Assembly (NCBI GenBank): GCA_001592805.2
Contig: CP051140.1
Coordinates: 2,543,501 to 2,607,500 of the forward strand
Origin: Peltaster fructicola
Taxonomy: Eukaryota; Ascomycota; Dothideomycetes
DNA length: 64,000 nucleotides
Reading direction: 5' to 3'
This document shows positions 39,692 to 50,082 of this stretch, in pieces. The first letter of the stretch is position 1; each line of letters opens with the position of its first letter. The position numbers were made by a program, and so were the translations under genes. The notes beneath the pieces are model-generated. The model had not been told where the DNA came from and ran no database searches. It worked only from the letters and a program-made list of their open reading frames with translations.

Positions 39692-41028
39692 ATGCCCTTC
39701 GATATCAATACCTGTGCGAGGCCGAACATCCTTAAGCTCGAGCCATACAGGTGCGCGAGAGAGTATGTTGGAGTCACCGTGGGATTGATTCGAGACCTTA
39801 GGCTGATCCACGTAGTGACTACAAAGACGATGGCACCAACATTCTGTTGGATGCTAACGAGAACGCATACGGACCAGGACTGGCATTAACGAAGGACGGG
39901 AAGCTGGTCAACGGCGGAGCGTCGAGCGTCGAGGTTGACCTACTTGGTCTCAATCGCTATCCAGATCCACATCAGCACGAGCTGAAGCAGCGACTGATCG
40001 ATTTACGCAACACCCACACTCACACGCAGAAGAACCTTTCGCCGGAGAACCTGTTCGTTGGTGTCGGTAGTGATGAAGCGATCGATGCGTTGTTACGAGC
40101 ATTCTGCCGACCTGGACAGGACAAGATTCTCACATGTCCTCCCACCTACGGCATGTACGCAGTATCGGCGGATGTCAACGACGTCGGCATTGTCAAAGTC
40201 CCACTCGACGTCAACAATGGCTTTCGAACACAGGCAGAGAAGATCAACGAAGTGCTGTCAAACGATGCTTCCATCAAGATGGTCTACCTATGCTCGCCAG
40301 GCAATCCAACAGCCAACCTCGTTCGAAAACAGGACGTTCAGACCGTGTTACAGCATCCTACTTGGAATGGTGTAGTCGTCCTTGACGAGGCGTACATTGA
40401 CTTCGCGCCCGAAGGATCATCCTTGGCCGAGTGGGTAGCAGAGTGGCCCAACCTGGTTGTCATGCAGACACTGTCAAAGGCTTTTGGTCTCGCTGGCATC
40501 AGACTCGGCGCAGCATTCACAAGTCCTCCTATTGCGAGATTGCTGAATTCTCTCAAGGCGCCGTACAACATCTCGAACCCAACATCACAGATCGCCATGC
40601 AAGCACTGCAGCCTCAGAACCTCAAGGTCATGCACCACAACCTCGAGCAGATCATCGCTCAGCGACAGCGCCTGCTTGACGAGATGCCGAAAGTTCCTGG
40701 CGTTGGGCAATTCCTTGGAGGTCGCGCGTCAAACTTCTTGCTGGTTCAGATGCTCGACAAACCGAACGGTCAGCCTAGTAATGAAGTTGCTCTGCAGGTC
40801 TATGAGCGACTGGCAGAGACAAGAGGTGTCGTTGTGCGCTTCCGTGGCAAGGAGCTTGGCTGTTTAGGTTGTTTGCGTGTGACCATCGGTACTGAGGACG
40901 AGGTTACGCGATTCTTAGCAGAACTCAAGAGTGTGCTTGGCGATATCTTTGAAGGACGAGCCGCCAGCAGTCTGTCTCCCAAGGTCGAGCAGAAGAAGGA
41001 AGTAGAAGCCAATGGCATCATTGCCTAG
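39692..41028 (+). CDS. HIS5: Histidinol-phosphate aminotransferase
   Basis: A PLP enzyme of the histidine pathway converting imidazole-acetol phosphate to histidinol phosphate. The exons are 39692-39762 and 39816-41028, with a 53-nt intron (GTATGT..TAG, branch GCTGAT), giving 427 residues. Splicing joins LEPYRCAR to DDYKDDGTNILLDANENAYGP, the conserved N-terminal motif. PLP-site features are VGVGSDEAIDALLRAFC, CSPGNPTAN (Asn), VVLDEAYIDFA (Asp and Tyr) and TLSKAFGLAGIRLG with the Schiff-base Lys near residue 244; the phosphate-binding Arg is in GIRLG. There is no targeting signal. The C-terminus has a charged tail (KVEQKKEVEANG). Confidence 0.95.
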
Positions 41029-41657
41029 ACATAGAGTACATGATGCATGATCCTGGTTTCTGTGCTACACTAGCTGCAAGGCCGTTACACTACAGGCTCA
41101 TCGTTGCAGAGATCTAGACAAACGATCAGTGGCAGCAAACAGCGCGAACAGCACGCTTGGCAGATTGGCAGAGGAATGGTCCTGTGCGGTGAGAGACGAA
41201 GGGCTCAGCTCCCCCGCAAGAGGCATCCTATTACGTCGATGCCTATCCTTCGGAAGAGGCATGTTGTAGGCGATGCAGCAGCTGAATTGAGCTCTAGCGC
41301 AACGGGTCCAGCCTCTAAGATCCATCTGTTGCTGGTTCCAATCGTTCTTCTTTCATCCTTCTATCACCAGCCTAGTCGCTGTAGTGCTGTTCTTCGTTTA
41401 CAGTAGATTCACTTTAGTGACTTACTTTGTCCAACGCTCTCCTGCAACAACTCAGCGACCGTCAAGATCGTTGTACCCTTATAAAGGCTGGAGAAACACC
41501 ATTTCATTGAGCCGATTACTACTGATCGACAGCCATTGTATGAAATCACACTAGGGAAGCTGCCGGCAGGTCTTGTTGACAAGCGATCTGTTGCCGTCCA
41601 AGGCGCCAGAAGACACGATCGCTCACCTTGTGGTCGCCTCTCTCGGAGTGGAAACGA
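41029..41657. other. Intergenic, HIS5 / unknown gene, with TATA box
   Basis: 629 bp between tandem plus-strand genes. It has a clear TATAAAGG at 41480-41487. A 100-codon frame at 41104-41406 shows no features. Confidence 0.5.
41480..41487 (+). promoter_or_regulatory. TATA box upstream of the 41658 gene
   Basis: TATAAAGG (in CCCTTATAAAGGCTGG) lies 171-178 bp upstream of the proposed ATG at 41658, supporting transcription on the plus strand from about 41510. Confidence 0.5.
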
Positions 41658-42725
41658 ATGCTTCTCGATCATTTGACAGACGCTTCTATTGCTGATCCAC
41701 AGGTCGGCATGATGGTTGACCCAGCTCCAGTCGTCACCTTGAACACTGCGCAGGCAGATCAGTACTTTGCCAGCTCTCACTACGCAACAACGGCTGCCGG
41801 TCAGTCTCCTGGTGCATTGAGTAATCCATTCACTCCAAATGCGTCTATTCCTCCGACTCCAGGGTCGCTAGCAGGACGCAAACGTTCCAGAGGCGATATC
41901 TTCGCTGGCGACGACGAGATCGAGCCCGATGGCTCTCTGCCCACTCCTGCCGAAGAGCCACCTGCAGTCCAAGATGAACCGATGATGGGAGAAGGCATGG
42001 CCCTGTCATATTCTCTTCAAGCTGGAAATACCGCAGAGAACCAGTCCGCCATGGAGCGGGATGGTGTTCGTCCAACTTTCCAGCTGAAGCATGCAAGTCG
42101 GCCATCGATGTCCAGTCGCAAATCTCAGCGTCGTGATACTGGTGCGTCTGGCACCGATGACCTTGCGCACCTTGTGCTACCTAGCAATATGCGCGATGCT
42201 ACCCAAGAACCCTTGATCGATGAAGCCACAAGGGTACTAGGTATCAGTTGGACTCGCATGGACTCTTCCGAAATTCTTCTTATCAACCAGGCCGCATACA
42301 ACAAGTTCATCCAGAACCACTATCCAGCGCTGAAAGAAGTGAAGGTGTGGTTCGAGAACAGCGCGCTACCAGGCTATCTCGTCGTGGCAACCAATGCGTA
42401 TACTGGTGGCAAGGAGTATTATATCTTCTCGCATGACCTTTTGGAAGCTCGTCTTGTGAGTCGAGAGGCGTCAGAGGTGATACCACGATTGCGGCTTTTG
42501 CCAGCGCTCGAACTGGCTGCTCCTGCTGGTCATTTGACAGCAGAAACTGATTCCGCCACTACATCTCAGAATGAGGTCAATGTTGTCCTTGAACAAGCTG
42601 CAAATGGTGACAAGGAGCTTCGTGGAAGAACTTGCGAGCCTGAACATGCTCGGGATCATAGTGTCGAATCGACACAGCACTCCGGAGGACCGCTCTGCTC
42701 GGCCCATGCCATGGAGCTCGATTAG
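41658..42725 (+). CDS. Conserved-looking fungal protein of unknown function
   Basis: A 355-residue protein I do not recognise. The proposed ATG is 41658; a second start at 41709 (MMVDPAPVV) is possible. Residues ~20-160 are Pro/Ser-rich and disordered, with a basic patch (GRKRSRGD). A compact segment at ~170-275 looks folded and conserved: LPSNMRDATQEPLIDEATRVLGISW, LINQAAYNKFIQNHY, VKVWFENSALPGYLVVAT, YYIFSHDLLEARLVSRE and LRLLPALELAA (each a separate stretch). The tail is low complexity. It has no signal peptide or membrane helix. The single folded domain between disordered arms suggests a nuclear or regulatory role, but this is only inference. The ORF has no stop or intron signal inside. 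Confidence 0.6.
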   Translation: MLLDHLTDASIADPQVGMMVDPAPVVTLNTAQADQYFASSHYATTAAGQSPGALSNPFTPNASIPPTPGSLAGRKRSRGDIFAGDDEIEPDGSLPTPAEEPPAVQDEPMMGEGMALSYSLQAGNTAENQSAMERDGVRPTFQLKHASRPSMSSRKSQRRDTGASGTDDLAHLVLPSNMRDATQEPLIDEATRVLGISWTRMDSSEILLINQAAYNKFIQNHYPALKEVKVWFENSALPGYLVVATNAYTGGKEYYIFSHDLLEARLVSREASEVIPRLRLLPALELAAPAGHLTAETDSATTSQNEVNVVLEQAANGDKELRGRTCEPEHARDHSVESTQHSGGPLCSAHAMELD

Positions 42726-43135
42726 ATACACTACAGCGTCTCAGTCTGAAGTCAGCAGGTTCTGCACTTCTTCCCACAATTGTGGAATGATTCCGATTGT
42801 ATGAGTAGTATTCATAGACAAAAGCAAGTCACATTGAGCTCTGCGAGCGTCTTGCGACAATGATGTCCTGGGCTCAAGTCTAAACATATTAGTGATGATA
42901 TATCCTCACGATAAGGCTCTTCGCGTTCGACAATAGTTCGACAATAGTCCAGTTGGATGGATGGTTGCTGGCGAGGAGGATGTCCAGGTGCAATCGCATA
43001 GCAGATCATGACGCGGAGCGTTTTCTTGGCGGCGACCGACGTAGCTTCACCTCCAACAAGGCATCTCTAACTACATGTTTAGCTCGACAACTCACTCTGT
43101 CACCATCATCGCAGCTTCTGTGGTCTGATCTCATC
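42726..43135. other. Intergenic, unknown gene / VMA6
   Basis: 410 bp upstream of VMA6. It contains an exact 11-bp tandem duplication at 42925-42946. No gene is seen. Confidence 0.5.
42925..42946 (+). repeat. 11-bp tandem duplication in the VMA6 promoter
   Basis: GTTCGACAATA occurs twice head-to-tail with no spacer, at 42925-42935 and 42936-42946, about 190 bp before the VMA6 ATG. Confidence 0.8.
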
Positions 43136-44336
43136 ATGGCGGAGGGCATGTTCTACAACGTCAGCCACGGCTACCTCGAAGGAATCGTGCGCGGCTACAG
43201 AAATCACCTCTTGACAGGACAGAACTATGGCAACCTGGTGCAATGCGAGACAGTGGATGGTGAGGCATATTGACCATCCTTCATGCCTGCTTACTGACAG
43301 CACGACCAGATGTCAAGACTCAATTAGGCCCGGCCTATGGCGACTTCCTCTCCGCTCTTCCACCAAACCCGTCCACCTCAGCGCTCGCAGATAAAGCTCT
43401 CGATAAGCTCGTAGCAGAGTTCAGATACATTCAGGCGAACGCAACAGGTTCTATGGCAAAGTTCATGGAGTTTCTCACCTACGCATATATGATCGACAAT
43501 GTAGCCCTGCTGATCACTGGAACACTGCACGAGAGAGACACACGAGAGCTGCTGGAGCGTTGTCACCCGCTGGGCTGGTTCGAGACCATGCCTGTGCTGT
43601 GCGTTGCGACGAACATCGAGGAGCTATACAACAGTGTGCTGATCGAGACACCGTTGGCGCCGTACTTCAAAGGCTCCCTTAGCCACCAGGATCTAGACGA
43701 GCTCAACATTGAGATCATCCGAAACACTCTATACAAGAACTACTTGGAGGACTTCCACAAATTTGTGAATGAGGATCCAGAGCTGAAAGGCACACCCACG
43801 CAAGGTGTGATGAGCGAGGTTCTCGAGTTCGAAGCGGACCGACGTAGCATCAACATAACGCTCAACTCATTTGGTACAGAGCTCAACAAGCAAGACAGGA
43901 AGAAGTTGTATCCCAACTTTGGTCGATTACACCCCGAAGGCACACTCATGCTCTCTCGCGCAGATGATCAAGAGGGTGTAAGGATAGCAGTGGACGGCGT
44001 CTACGACTACAAGACAATGCTGGATCAGTCTGGTCTTGGTGGTGGCAGTGGTGGACTTGGCAATCAAAGCGGTGGTATTGGTGGTGACGACGGAAAGAGT
44101 TTGGAAGATCTGTTCTACCAGAAGGAAATGGAGATTGCCAAGCTGACCTTCACCTACCAATTCACACATGCTATCGTGTACGGCTGGTTGAAGCTCAGAG
44201 AGCAAGTATGTTTGTGTGACTCCTGTACTGCGATGATGCTGACCTCAAGCAGGAAATCCGAAATATCACCTGGATCGCTGAATGCATTGCGCAGAACCAG
44301 AAAGACCGTATCGGCAACTATATCAGCGTGTTTTGA
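43136..44336 (+). CDS. VMA6: V-type H+-ATPase subunit d
   Basis: Subunit d of the V-ATPase Vo sector, which couples the central stalk to the proteolipid ring in vacuole and endosome acidification. The exons are 43136-43259, 43310-44205 and 44253-44336. The introns are 50 nt and 47 nt (GTGAGG..CAG; GTATGT..CAG, branch GCTGAC), giving 367 residues. The N-terminus [22 protein letters not shown] and the C-terminus [17 protein letters not shown] ending YISVF are family hallmarks. [21 protein letters not shown] and RLHPEG are conserved core segments. A Gly/Ser-rich insert of about 25 residues ([10 protein letters not shown] and on) precedes [11 protein letters not shown] and makes the protein slightly longer than yeast Vma6 (345). 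Confidence 0.96.
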
Positions 44337-44508
44337 TTGCGAAGATGCTTGCATTAATGAGGCGTTCAAGGAAAGGCACCAGGACAAGTCAGATACCAGT
44401 CTCTGCCTGTCTGTTGATATCGTTACAAAGCAAGGTACAAAGCTTACACAGCTTCGGGCTGTATATCATCATGTTCATGCTCTCGGTCGTTTCACGTTCG
44501 CTCACTCA

Positions 44509-45267
44509 TCAATCGCCAGTATCAATCTCCAGGTCGAGCTGTACACCTGAGCTTACACCGTAGTCCTCAAGTGTCAGCTGATCCTTGAACGGCCGTTCAC
44601 CCTGCCTCTTCAGCATGATCTCATGTGGCTGTCGACCAATGTGCGCTGCCACTATAGCCTTGAATGCTTTGACACTGTCGGAAGCAAAGCATGGTATAGC
44701 TGCCTTGGTTCCAAGTCGGTCATTGATGTTCACCACAATCATCGGTTGTGATGGTACCACAACCTTTGGCGGCTTCTTGGACTTTGAATCCTTATCTGCC
44801 TTGCTTGTAGAGAGGCCAAATTTGTCTGCGGCCGACTGTGACAGTGTATTGCCGGTAGCAACACGATGGCTGTCTCCTGCACCAGCAACATCATTGCATT
44901 CTTCTGGAGTCTTCTCAGGATCTCGCCTGCTCGTTCGCGCTCTGTAGCTGTCTCTTTCAGAATCTTGATCGCGAACGGTCTCATTATCCCTACGCCTAGG
45001 CTCCCTGTCGCGGTCGCTTGCCTTGTAGTCGTTTCTCCGAGGAGATCTTTCACGGTCGTTGTACGTGTCTCTTCGCGGCGACCTATCTTTGTGCGAGTTT
45101 CTTCGTGGTGATCGATCTCGATATCCTCGCTGCAAGCCCTCATTTCCGCGCTCGTTACGCTCTTCAAGGTCTGTGGATCGTTTGTCTTTCCATTTGAAGC
45201 CACCAGTCTTCTGCTTCTTAGCTTTGGGTGCGTCCCGCTGGGCATCTCCATTGTGGAAGGACGCCAT
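44509..45267 (-). CDS. HUB1: HUB1/UBL5-like ubiquitin-like protein with Arg/Ser/Asp-rich N-terminal extension
   Basis: A 252-residue protein, intronless, with its ATG at 45267. The last ~78 residues form a ubiquitin-like domain close to Hub1/UBL5: MIVVNINDRLGTKAAIPC, AFKAIVAAHIGRQPHEIMLKRQG, then FKDQLTLEDYGVSSGVQLDLE. The NDRLG and FKD..L.DYG..(S/D)G motifs are the Hub1 hallmarks. The C-terminus is LEIDTGD rather than the di-tyrosine of free Hub1. Hub1 binds Snu66/Prp38 non-covalently and tunes 5' splice-site choice. The first ~170 residues are highly charged, with repeated RSPRR and RDR units like splicing-factor RS/RD regions, fitting a spliceosomal role. I recall similar tailed forms in other filamentous ascomycetes, so this may be a lineage feature. 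Confidence 0.75.
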   Translation of the reverse strand: MASFHNGDAQRDAPKAKKQKTGGFKWKDKRSTDLEERNERGNEGLQRGYRDRSPRRNSHKDRSPRRDTYNDRERSPRRNDYKASDRDREPRRRDNETVRDQDSERDSYRARTSRRDPEKTPEECNDVAGAGDSHRVATGNTLSQSAADKFGLSTSKADKDSKSKKPPKVVVPSQPMIVVNINDRLGTKAAIPCFASDSVKAFKAIVAAHIGRQPHEIMLKRQGERPFKDQLTLEDYGVSSGVQLDLEIDTGD

Positions 45268-45856
45268 GGATTCAATGAACTGTATAGCAAGGCGAGGCGT
45301 TATACCGTCGGCTTGGACAACTACAAGATTTATATGAGGCTTGACATCATTTGTGGCTGAGACTCGTGGCTAGATGACCACAACGCCTGTTCCAGCTCCC
45401 GCTTCACTCACCAAGCATGCTGCACCACATCATCTGTCACATGTAGGACAGAGTACCTCACAGAGCAGATCTGCTACCGCTATCCTTGCGTGATCTGAGT
45501 CGCAGCAATGCTTCCACAGCCGATTATTTACCTGTTCCTGATTAAGCAGGCTGCTGCATGCCAATTCTTCAGATCACTCACTGGGTTGAGACTAGACATG
45601 AACGAGGAAGAGGCAAGGCACCTCTGTTTGATTCTCGGACATATATCGAACGGTCGAGTGCCAACGGCAACTCTTAACATACAGAATGGTCGGCTGTTTC
45701 GCATATGCACATCTAGAAGGACCGCACCACATGTGTACTTCGCCTTGTAACTCCAGGATATTCCGACACAATCGACATTCCTTACGCCGAGACAATGCTA
45801 ACATTCGAGAGACGGAAGCAGAGAAGTTGGATGACGAGTGACAAGCAGCGTCATCT
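45268..45856. other. Intergenic, HUB1-like promoter / NOP58 3' side
   Basis: 589 bp between two minus-strand genes. A plus-strand 80-codon frame at 45508-45750 has no recognisable feature. Nothing else is seen. Confidence 0.5.
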
Positions 45857-47612
45857 TCACTCCTTTGACTTCTTCTTTTTCTTCTTCTCCTTGGTGGTAT
45901 CTTCGTCGTCGGCGGCGTCGTGCTTTCGCTTTGTGCCGGCCTTCTCAGCCTTGGCCGCTTTCTTTGCAGCTTTCTTGGCCTTGCGTGCGGCGCGCTCTTC
46001 TTTGGTTTCCTTGGCTTTTGGTGTACCATTGACGCCATTCGTAAGCTGAGTGACCTCGTCATCGTCATCGTCATCATCTTCGTCCTCGGCACCGGCCTTG
46101 GTCTTCTTCGATGAGGTAGATTCAATCTCCTCGATCTTTCGCTTCTTGCCAGTGTTGGCAGGAGTGCCATTCGTCTGCGGCCGTGCATCTGGCGAGATGC
46201 CATCCGCATCTGGGTTGTACTTGCTTGCCTCCTTGATTGCCCACTTGCCAGGCTGCTCGTCGCCACGCTGACCCTGTGGACCGATGGTGGTTCCAGTTGG
46301 GCGAAGTGCTTTGCCCTCAAGCTGACGTAATCGTCGTTCAACGAGAGCACGTCCATTGATTCCGACAGTCATCTTCTCGTCCTCAGTCGGCTCTTCTCCA
46401 GCGCCCTCTCCAATCTGACCCCAGTCACTGAGCGAATCGGTACGTAGCCCAAGAGCTGATTTGGCAGCAAGCATGCGAGCGATCTTGCCCTTGTTCTTGC
46501 CGCTTGCCTGTCCGACAAGCGAGGCGTGGTAAATGAGACCGTATTTCGGTGTGTCGTGCTTGGTCTTCAACGCACGGAAGAGTGCCTTCTCAGCACCGAG
46601 AATCTGAATAGTGGAAGCTGGTGATTTGGCGAGAGACATAAGAGAGCCAGCGTGTGCAATCAGACGAGCGCCAACAAGTTCGCCGACCAGCACAGTGAGG
46701 TTCGGTGCGATAGCTTGCATGCGTGCAGACAAGTATGAGTTGAGAGTCTGGCGGTACTCGGTGAAGCCAACGACTTCCCCAGCAAGTGTCTTGATGATGA
46801 CAAGATCCTCGTCTGTGATCTCACTGCCCATGGACATCTCTGCTGCGGCCTTCACAGCAGTCTCGATCTCCTCAGGAAGAATATCGGAGAGATCCGCATC
46901 CACGGCGTCGTGTCGCATGCCAACCGCCAGGATGACCTTTGAGTATGCCACATTGTCGTTTATGATACGAGCCATCTCGGGAAAGTGCCAGCCGTACCAC
47001 TCCTTTACGCGCATAGCGTACTGATTCAACTCTTTATCAAGATCATCGAGCAGCGCGATTGCTTGAATGATCATGGTATCCACCTTATCTGGGCTGAACT
47101 TGAGCTTGTGTCTGCTCAGACTATGCGACAGACCAAGATTCATTGTGCTGAATTCTTGCGGTGCTAGGTCCGGAATCAATGATGATAAGTGCTCTCTGAT
47201 GGCGCGGTGCACGTCGGCAGTCGTGGAGTCTGAGATGGGTGCGATGTCGAGGCCTGCAATCTTTGTGATAGCATTACCGAGCTTTGGGTCGGCGACGGCG
47301 AGCGAGACCTTCTTCTCGTCCTTGAGCGAGCTGAGCATGTTGGCGAGCATTGGAGAGACCTTGATTGTTAGCATTGTAAATTGTGGTGCTCGACAACTTC
47401 GGGCATACCTTTCCTTCGGTCAGCGCAGCAGCTTCATTGAGAGCACTGGTGGCACTGTCGAACTTCTGGAACTGCTTGAGCTTGAACAGACTGCACGCTC
47501 CCTCAGCAGTAGCTGCTTCCTTGGCGATGTCATTGCGCTTCAGCAACTTCTTGTCCTTTGCTTTGAATAATGCATAACCTGCAGAGGTTTCGGCGAGAAT
47601 GAGGAGCGTCAT
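45857..47612 (-). CDS. NOP58: Box C/D snoRNP core protein NOP58
   Basis: A core protein of C/D snoRNPs that guide 2'-O-methylation of rRNA in the nucleolus. The exons are 47612-47409 and 47359-45857, with a 49-nt intron (GTATGC..AAG, branch GCTAACA), giving 568 residues. Splicing restores [16 protein letters not shown]-terminal NOP5NT domain ([16 protein letters not shown]), a coiled coil, then the Nop domain ([24 protein letters not shown], split over [18 protein letters not shown] and [12 protein letters not shown]) that binds snoRNA and 15.5K/Snu13. The C-terminal ~130 residues alternate an Asp run ([10 protein letters not shown]) with Lys/Ala repeats and end in a poly-Lys KKE/KSKE tail, as in yeast. 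Divergent from the ARP10-like gene. Confidence 0.97.
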
Positions 47613-48046
47613 TCTGGCTATGACCGCCGCACCTTGCGGCTGACAATGTCAATAGATTCTGTGCAGTAGCGCCTGCTGCTTTGACAATCGTCAGTGCCTG
47701 TTTGTGTCGTTGGGATTGCGGCAGGCGACGATGGTCTATGGTGAGTTTGAGGTTCGCTCTGTCGGTGGAAAAATTACGAGTGGATCTCGAGCTTGAGATG
47801 CACGGGCCACAGTACGTCTGTAATGCCAAGCCTGCGGCCAATGGACTTCTGTGGCCTACAACAACGCTGCTTAATCAATGTCAGACACTATTGCGAAGCA
47901 CGAGAAATCAGTACTGCCGGTCAGTATCCTCGACAACTTGACTTCGCAGTTCAAGCTCTTCCCGTCGCTTGGCACGACCGAATGTGACGCTTGCTGTCTT
48001 TTCAAGGGCCGTCTCATGCTTTCTTGACCTTGTCGATGTAGCTAGG
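47613..48046. other. Divergent promoter, NOP58 / ARP10-like gene
   Basis: 434 bp between divergent start codons. Frames open into this region on both strands but lack an ATG. No element is called. Confidence 0.5.
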
Positions 48047-49693
48047 ATGAGTGTCGCTGTAAATCGATCCATAAGGAGCGATCTGATCGACAAATATCAT
48101 GCATCTCCTGCTTCACCGAGAACACCACTCGTGGAGAGAAGCATATCTGGCACTTTCTCATCGCCAGGCTCATATGGACGAGAGAACGAGGATATCATTG
48201 TGTATGAGCTCGACTGTCGCGGACTCAAGGTTGGTTGGGCTGGTGAGAGCACGCCGCGATGTACATGGCGGTTTGGCTATGCTGTGAGCGAGAATGCTCG
48301 AATCGGAGACTATTCACATCTCACATCTGGAAGAAGACGAACGACCATGGAAGATCATGTATTGTACCAGGCGGATCTTCGCGATGCAGACTTGAACCTG
48401 GTTCGCGCTAAGTTGGAGAGAGTAGTCAGAGTTGTTCACCTTGATTACCTGCAGCTGAGTCCAAAGGCCGCGGCGAAAAGGGCAGCGCTGATCGTGTCGC
48501 CATTGACTTCGACGAAGATCCTCGAGCTCACGCTTGGTGTTTTGTTCGAACACTTCTCACTTCCGCCGAGCATCACTCTTCTTACGATTCCATCTATGGT
48601 GTGTGTTGGTGCTGGGGTGCGAGAAGGGTTGGTCATCCACGTCGACTGGGAAGAGACCGTGATATCTGCTGTAAGCGAGTATCGCATTGTTGCAGAGAGA
48701 CGCACAATAAGAGGCGGTAAGTTGTTACATGAGGCGACCACGAAACTGCTGCACAATGAAGTGAGCAAGCTAAACATGGAGGGAATCGTCGACTTTGCAA
48801 CGACAGAAGAGGTCAAGGATCGACTTGCGTGGTATGAAAGTGAGCACACGCCCAAACAGGTGGCTTCGAAGCTCGTGACGATACCTATATCACATGACGT
48901 TGAGATCAGCGTTTCATTCGACTCCTTCGCCAAGATTGTCAAATCGACGTTCTTTGCACATGAGAGCATAACGTCTGGTTCACCTGTGCCGGACGACAAC
49001 GATCACAGCTTGCCAGACCTTGCTTACAAAGTGCTCCGAGATCTTGCGCGAGACACACGAGGAGCTTGCGCACAAAGGATCATTGTTGATGGTCCACAAC
49101 ATCGCATACCTGGCTTGCGCCAAGGCATATTGAAGGGCACACAATCCTTGATTGATGCTCATGGATGGCGTGCTGTCACTGGTAGTAAGCAACAAGACCA
49201 TCTCGAAACGTCTCGACGATCCAGTTCTAGCAGTGATGAAGAAGACCATTTTGCCACGCCACGAGCAGGCAGTCCCGTGGGTACGACAGTAAAGGAAGAT
49301 CAGCCTGTGGCAATCTCTGCCATCGTTGGGAACGCAGAAAGCTCAGCCTTAAGCGATGCGTCAACGAGTCAAGCTCCAACGACATCAGCTGGCCTCGACG
49401 AGGAGGTCAGCTCACCGCAAGACTCTGCCAAGGCACTGGCCACGACTCTTCTAACACCTGCCGGACTACGAGCGCAAGACGATGTGAAGGACCACGTGAG
49501 TCAGAAGGCTGAGCGAGAAGGCAGGAAGCGCCAAAGACAACCTTTCTCTGGTAAAGTACGAGGCGTTGACAGTCTTGGTGCTTGGGCTGGTGCAAGCATG
49601 GCTATGAATCTGAGAGTAAAAGGCGTTTGTGAGGTCGACAGGGAAGATTTCATCAAGCATGGATTGCGAGATTCTGTCAGTCTGTTGATTTAA
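48047..49693 (+). CDS. ARP10: Actin-like protein, ARP10/ARP11-like (dynactin pointed end)
   Basis: A 548-residue actin-fold protein. The frame is open from 47969, but the first in-frame ATG is 48047. The phosphate-1 loop region reads YELDCRGLKVGWAGE and the phosphate-2 region VIHVDWEETVISAV, both degenerate compared with actin, so ATP hydrolysis is doubtful. The subdomain 4 equivalent PQHRIPGLRQGILKG matches the actin TTMFPG..R block. About 100 low-complexity residues (Ser/Asp/Ala-rich, ~390-500) are inserted before the last actin-fold block (LGAWAGASMAMNLRVKG, cf. actin's SIWIGGSIL; then REDFIKHG). This layout fits fungal Arp10, which caps the dynactin Arp1 filament for dynein transport. Interestingly kinesin-1 is also in this window. 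The family call is good; the exact orthology is inferred. Confidence 0.72.
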   Translation: MSVAVNRSIRSDLIDKYHASPASPRTPLVERSISGTFSSPGSYGRENEDIIVYELDCRGLKVGWAGESTPRCTWRFGYAVSENARIGDYSHLTSGRRRTTMEDHVLYQADLRDADLNLVRAKLERVVRVVHLDYLQLSPKAAAKRAALIVSPLTSTKILELTLGVLFEHFSLPPSITLLTIPSMVCVGAGVREGLVIHVDWEETVISAVSEYRIVAERRTIRGGKLLHEATTKLLHNEVSKLNMEGIVDFATTEEVKDRLAWYESEHTPKQVASKLVTIPISHDVEISVSFDSFAKIVKSTFFAHESITSGSPVPDDNDHSLPDLAYKVLRDLARDTRGACAQRIIVDGPQHRIPGLRQGILKGTQSLIDAHGWRAVTGSKQQDHLETSRRSSSSSDEEDHFATPRAGSPVGTTVKEDQPVAISAIVGNAESSALSDASTSQAPTTSAGLDEEVSSPQDSAKALATTLLTPAGLRAQDDVKDHVSQKAEREGRKRQRQPFSGKVRGVDSLGAWAGASMAMNLRVKGVCEVDREDFIKHGLRDSVSLLI

Positions 49694-50082
49694 GATACCC
49701 ATATGTACATTGTGTTGCGAGTAAGCCTTGGTAGATGAGAAGCTCCATAGCAGCGACAGAAGTCTTCGCATGGGCTTATCCATCATCCCAACGTCTATCA
49801 CACTAGACAAGTCATTCAGAATACCCTGGTTGGTGCATCAAGATCACGATCGAAGCTGATCTCAGCTAGAGCTTGCCTTAAACGATGCATCGAATATGCA
49901 GCGCCTGCTCGGCTTTGATGCGAGTGGTTGTGTTCCAAGCATTCAGAGCAAAGGTGATGCTCTCATTCCTGTATACAAGAAGTGTTTGCCATTGCTTCTC
50001 ACCCTCCGGCCTCGCAATCGACCAACCCAACTCTGATTGTCATAGCCTGCGCTGAGGCATCTTTGCAAAGATACCTCCGTCG
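49694..50082. other. Convergent intergenic region, ARP10-like / I9-like gene
   Basis: 389 bp holding two 3' UTRs. No gene is seen. Confidence 0.5.

Noticed and set aside
45508-45750. 80-codon plus-strand frame between HUB1-like and NOP58
   Set aside because: No recognisable feature and no promoter or splice support.
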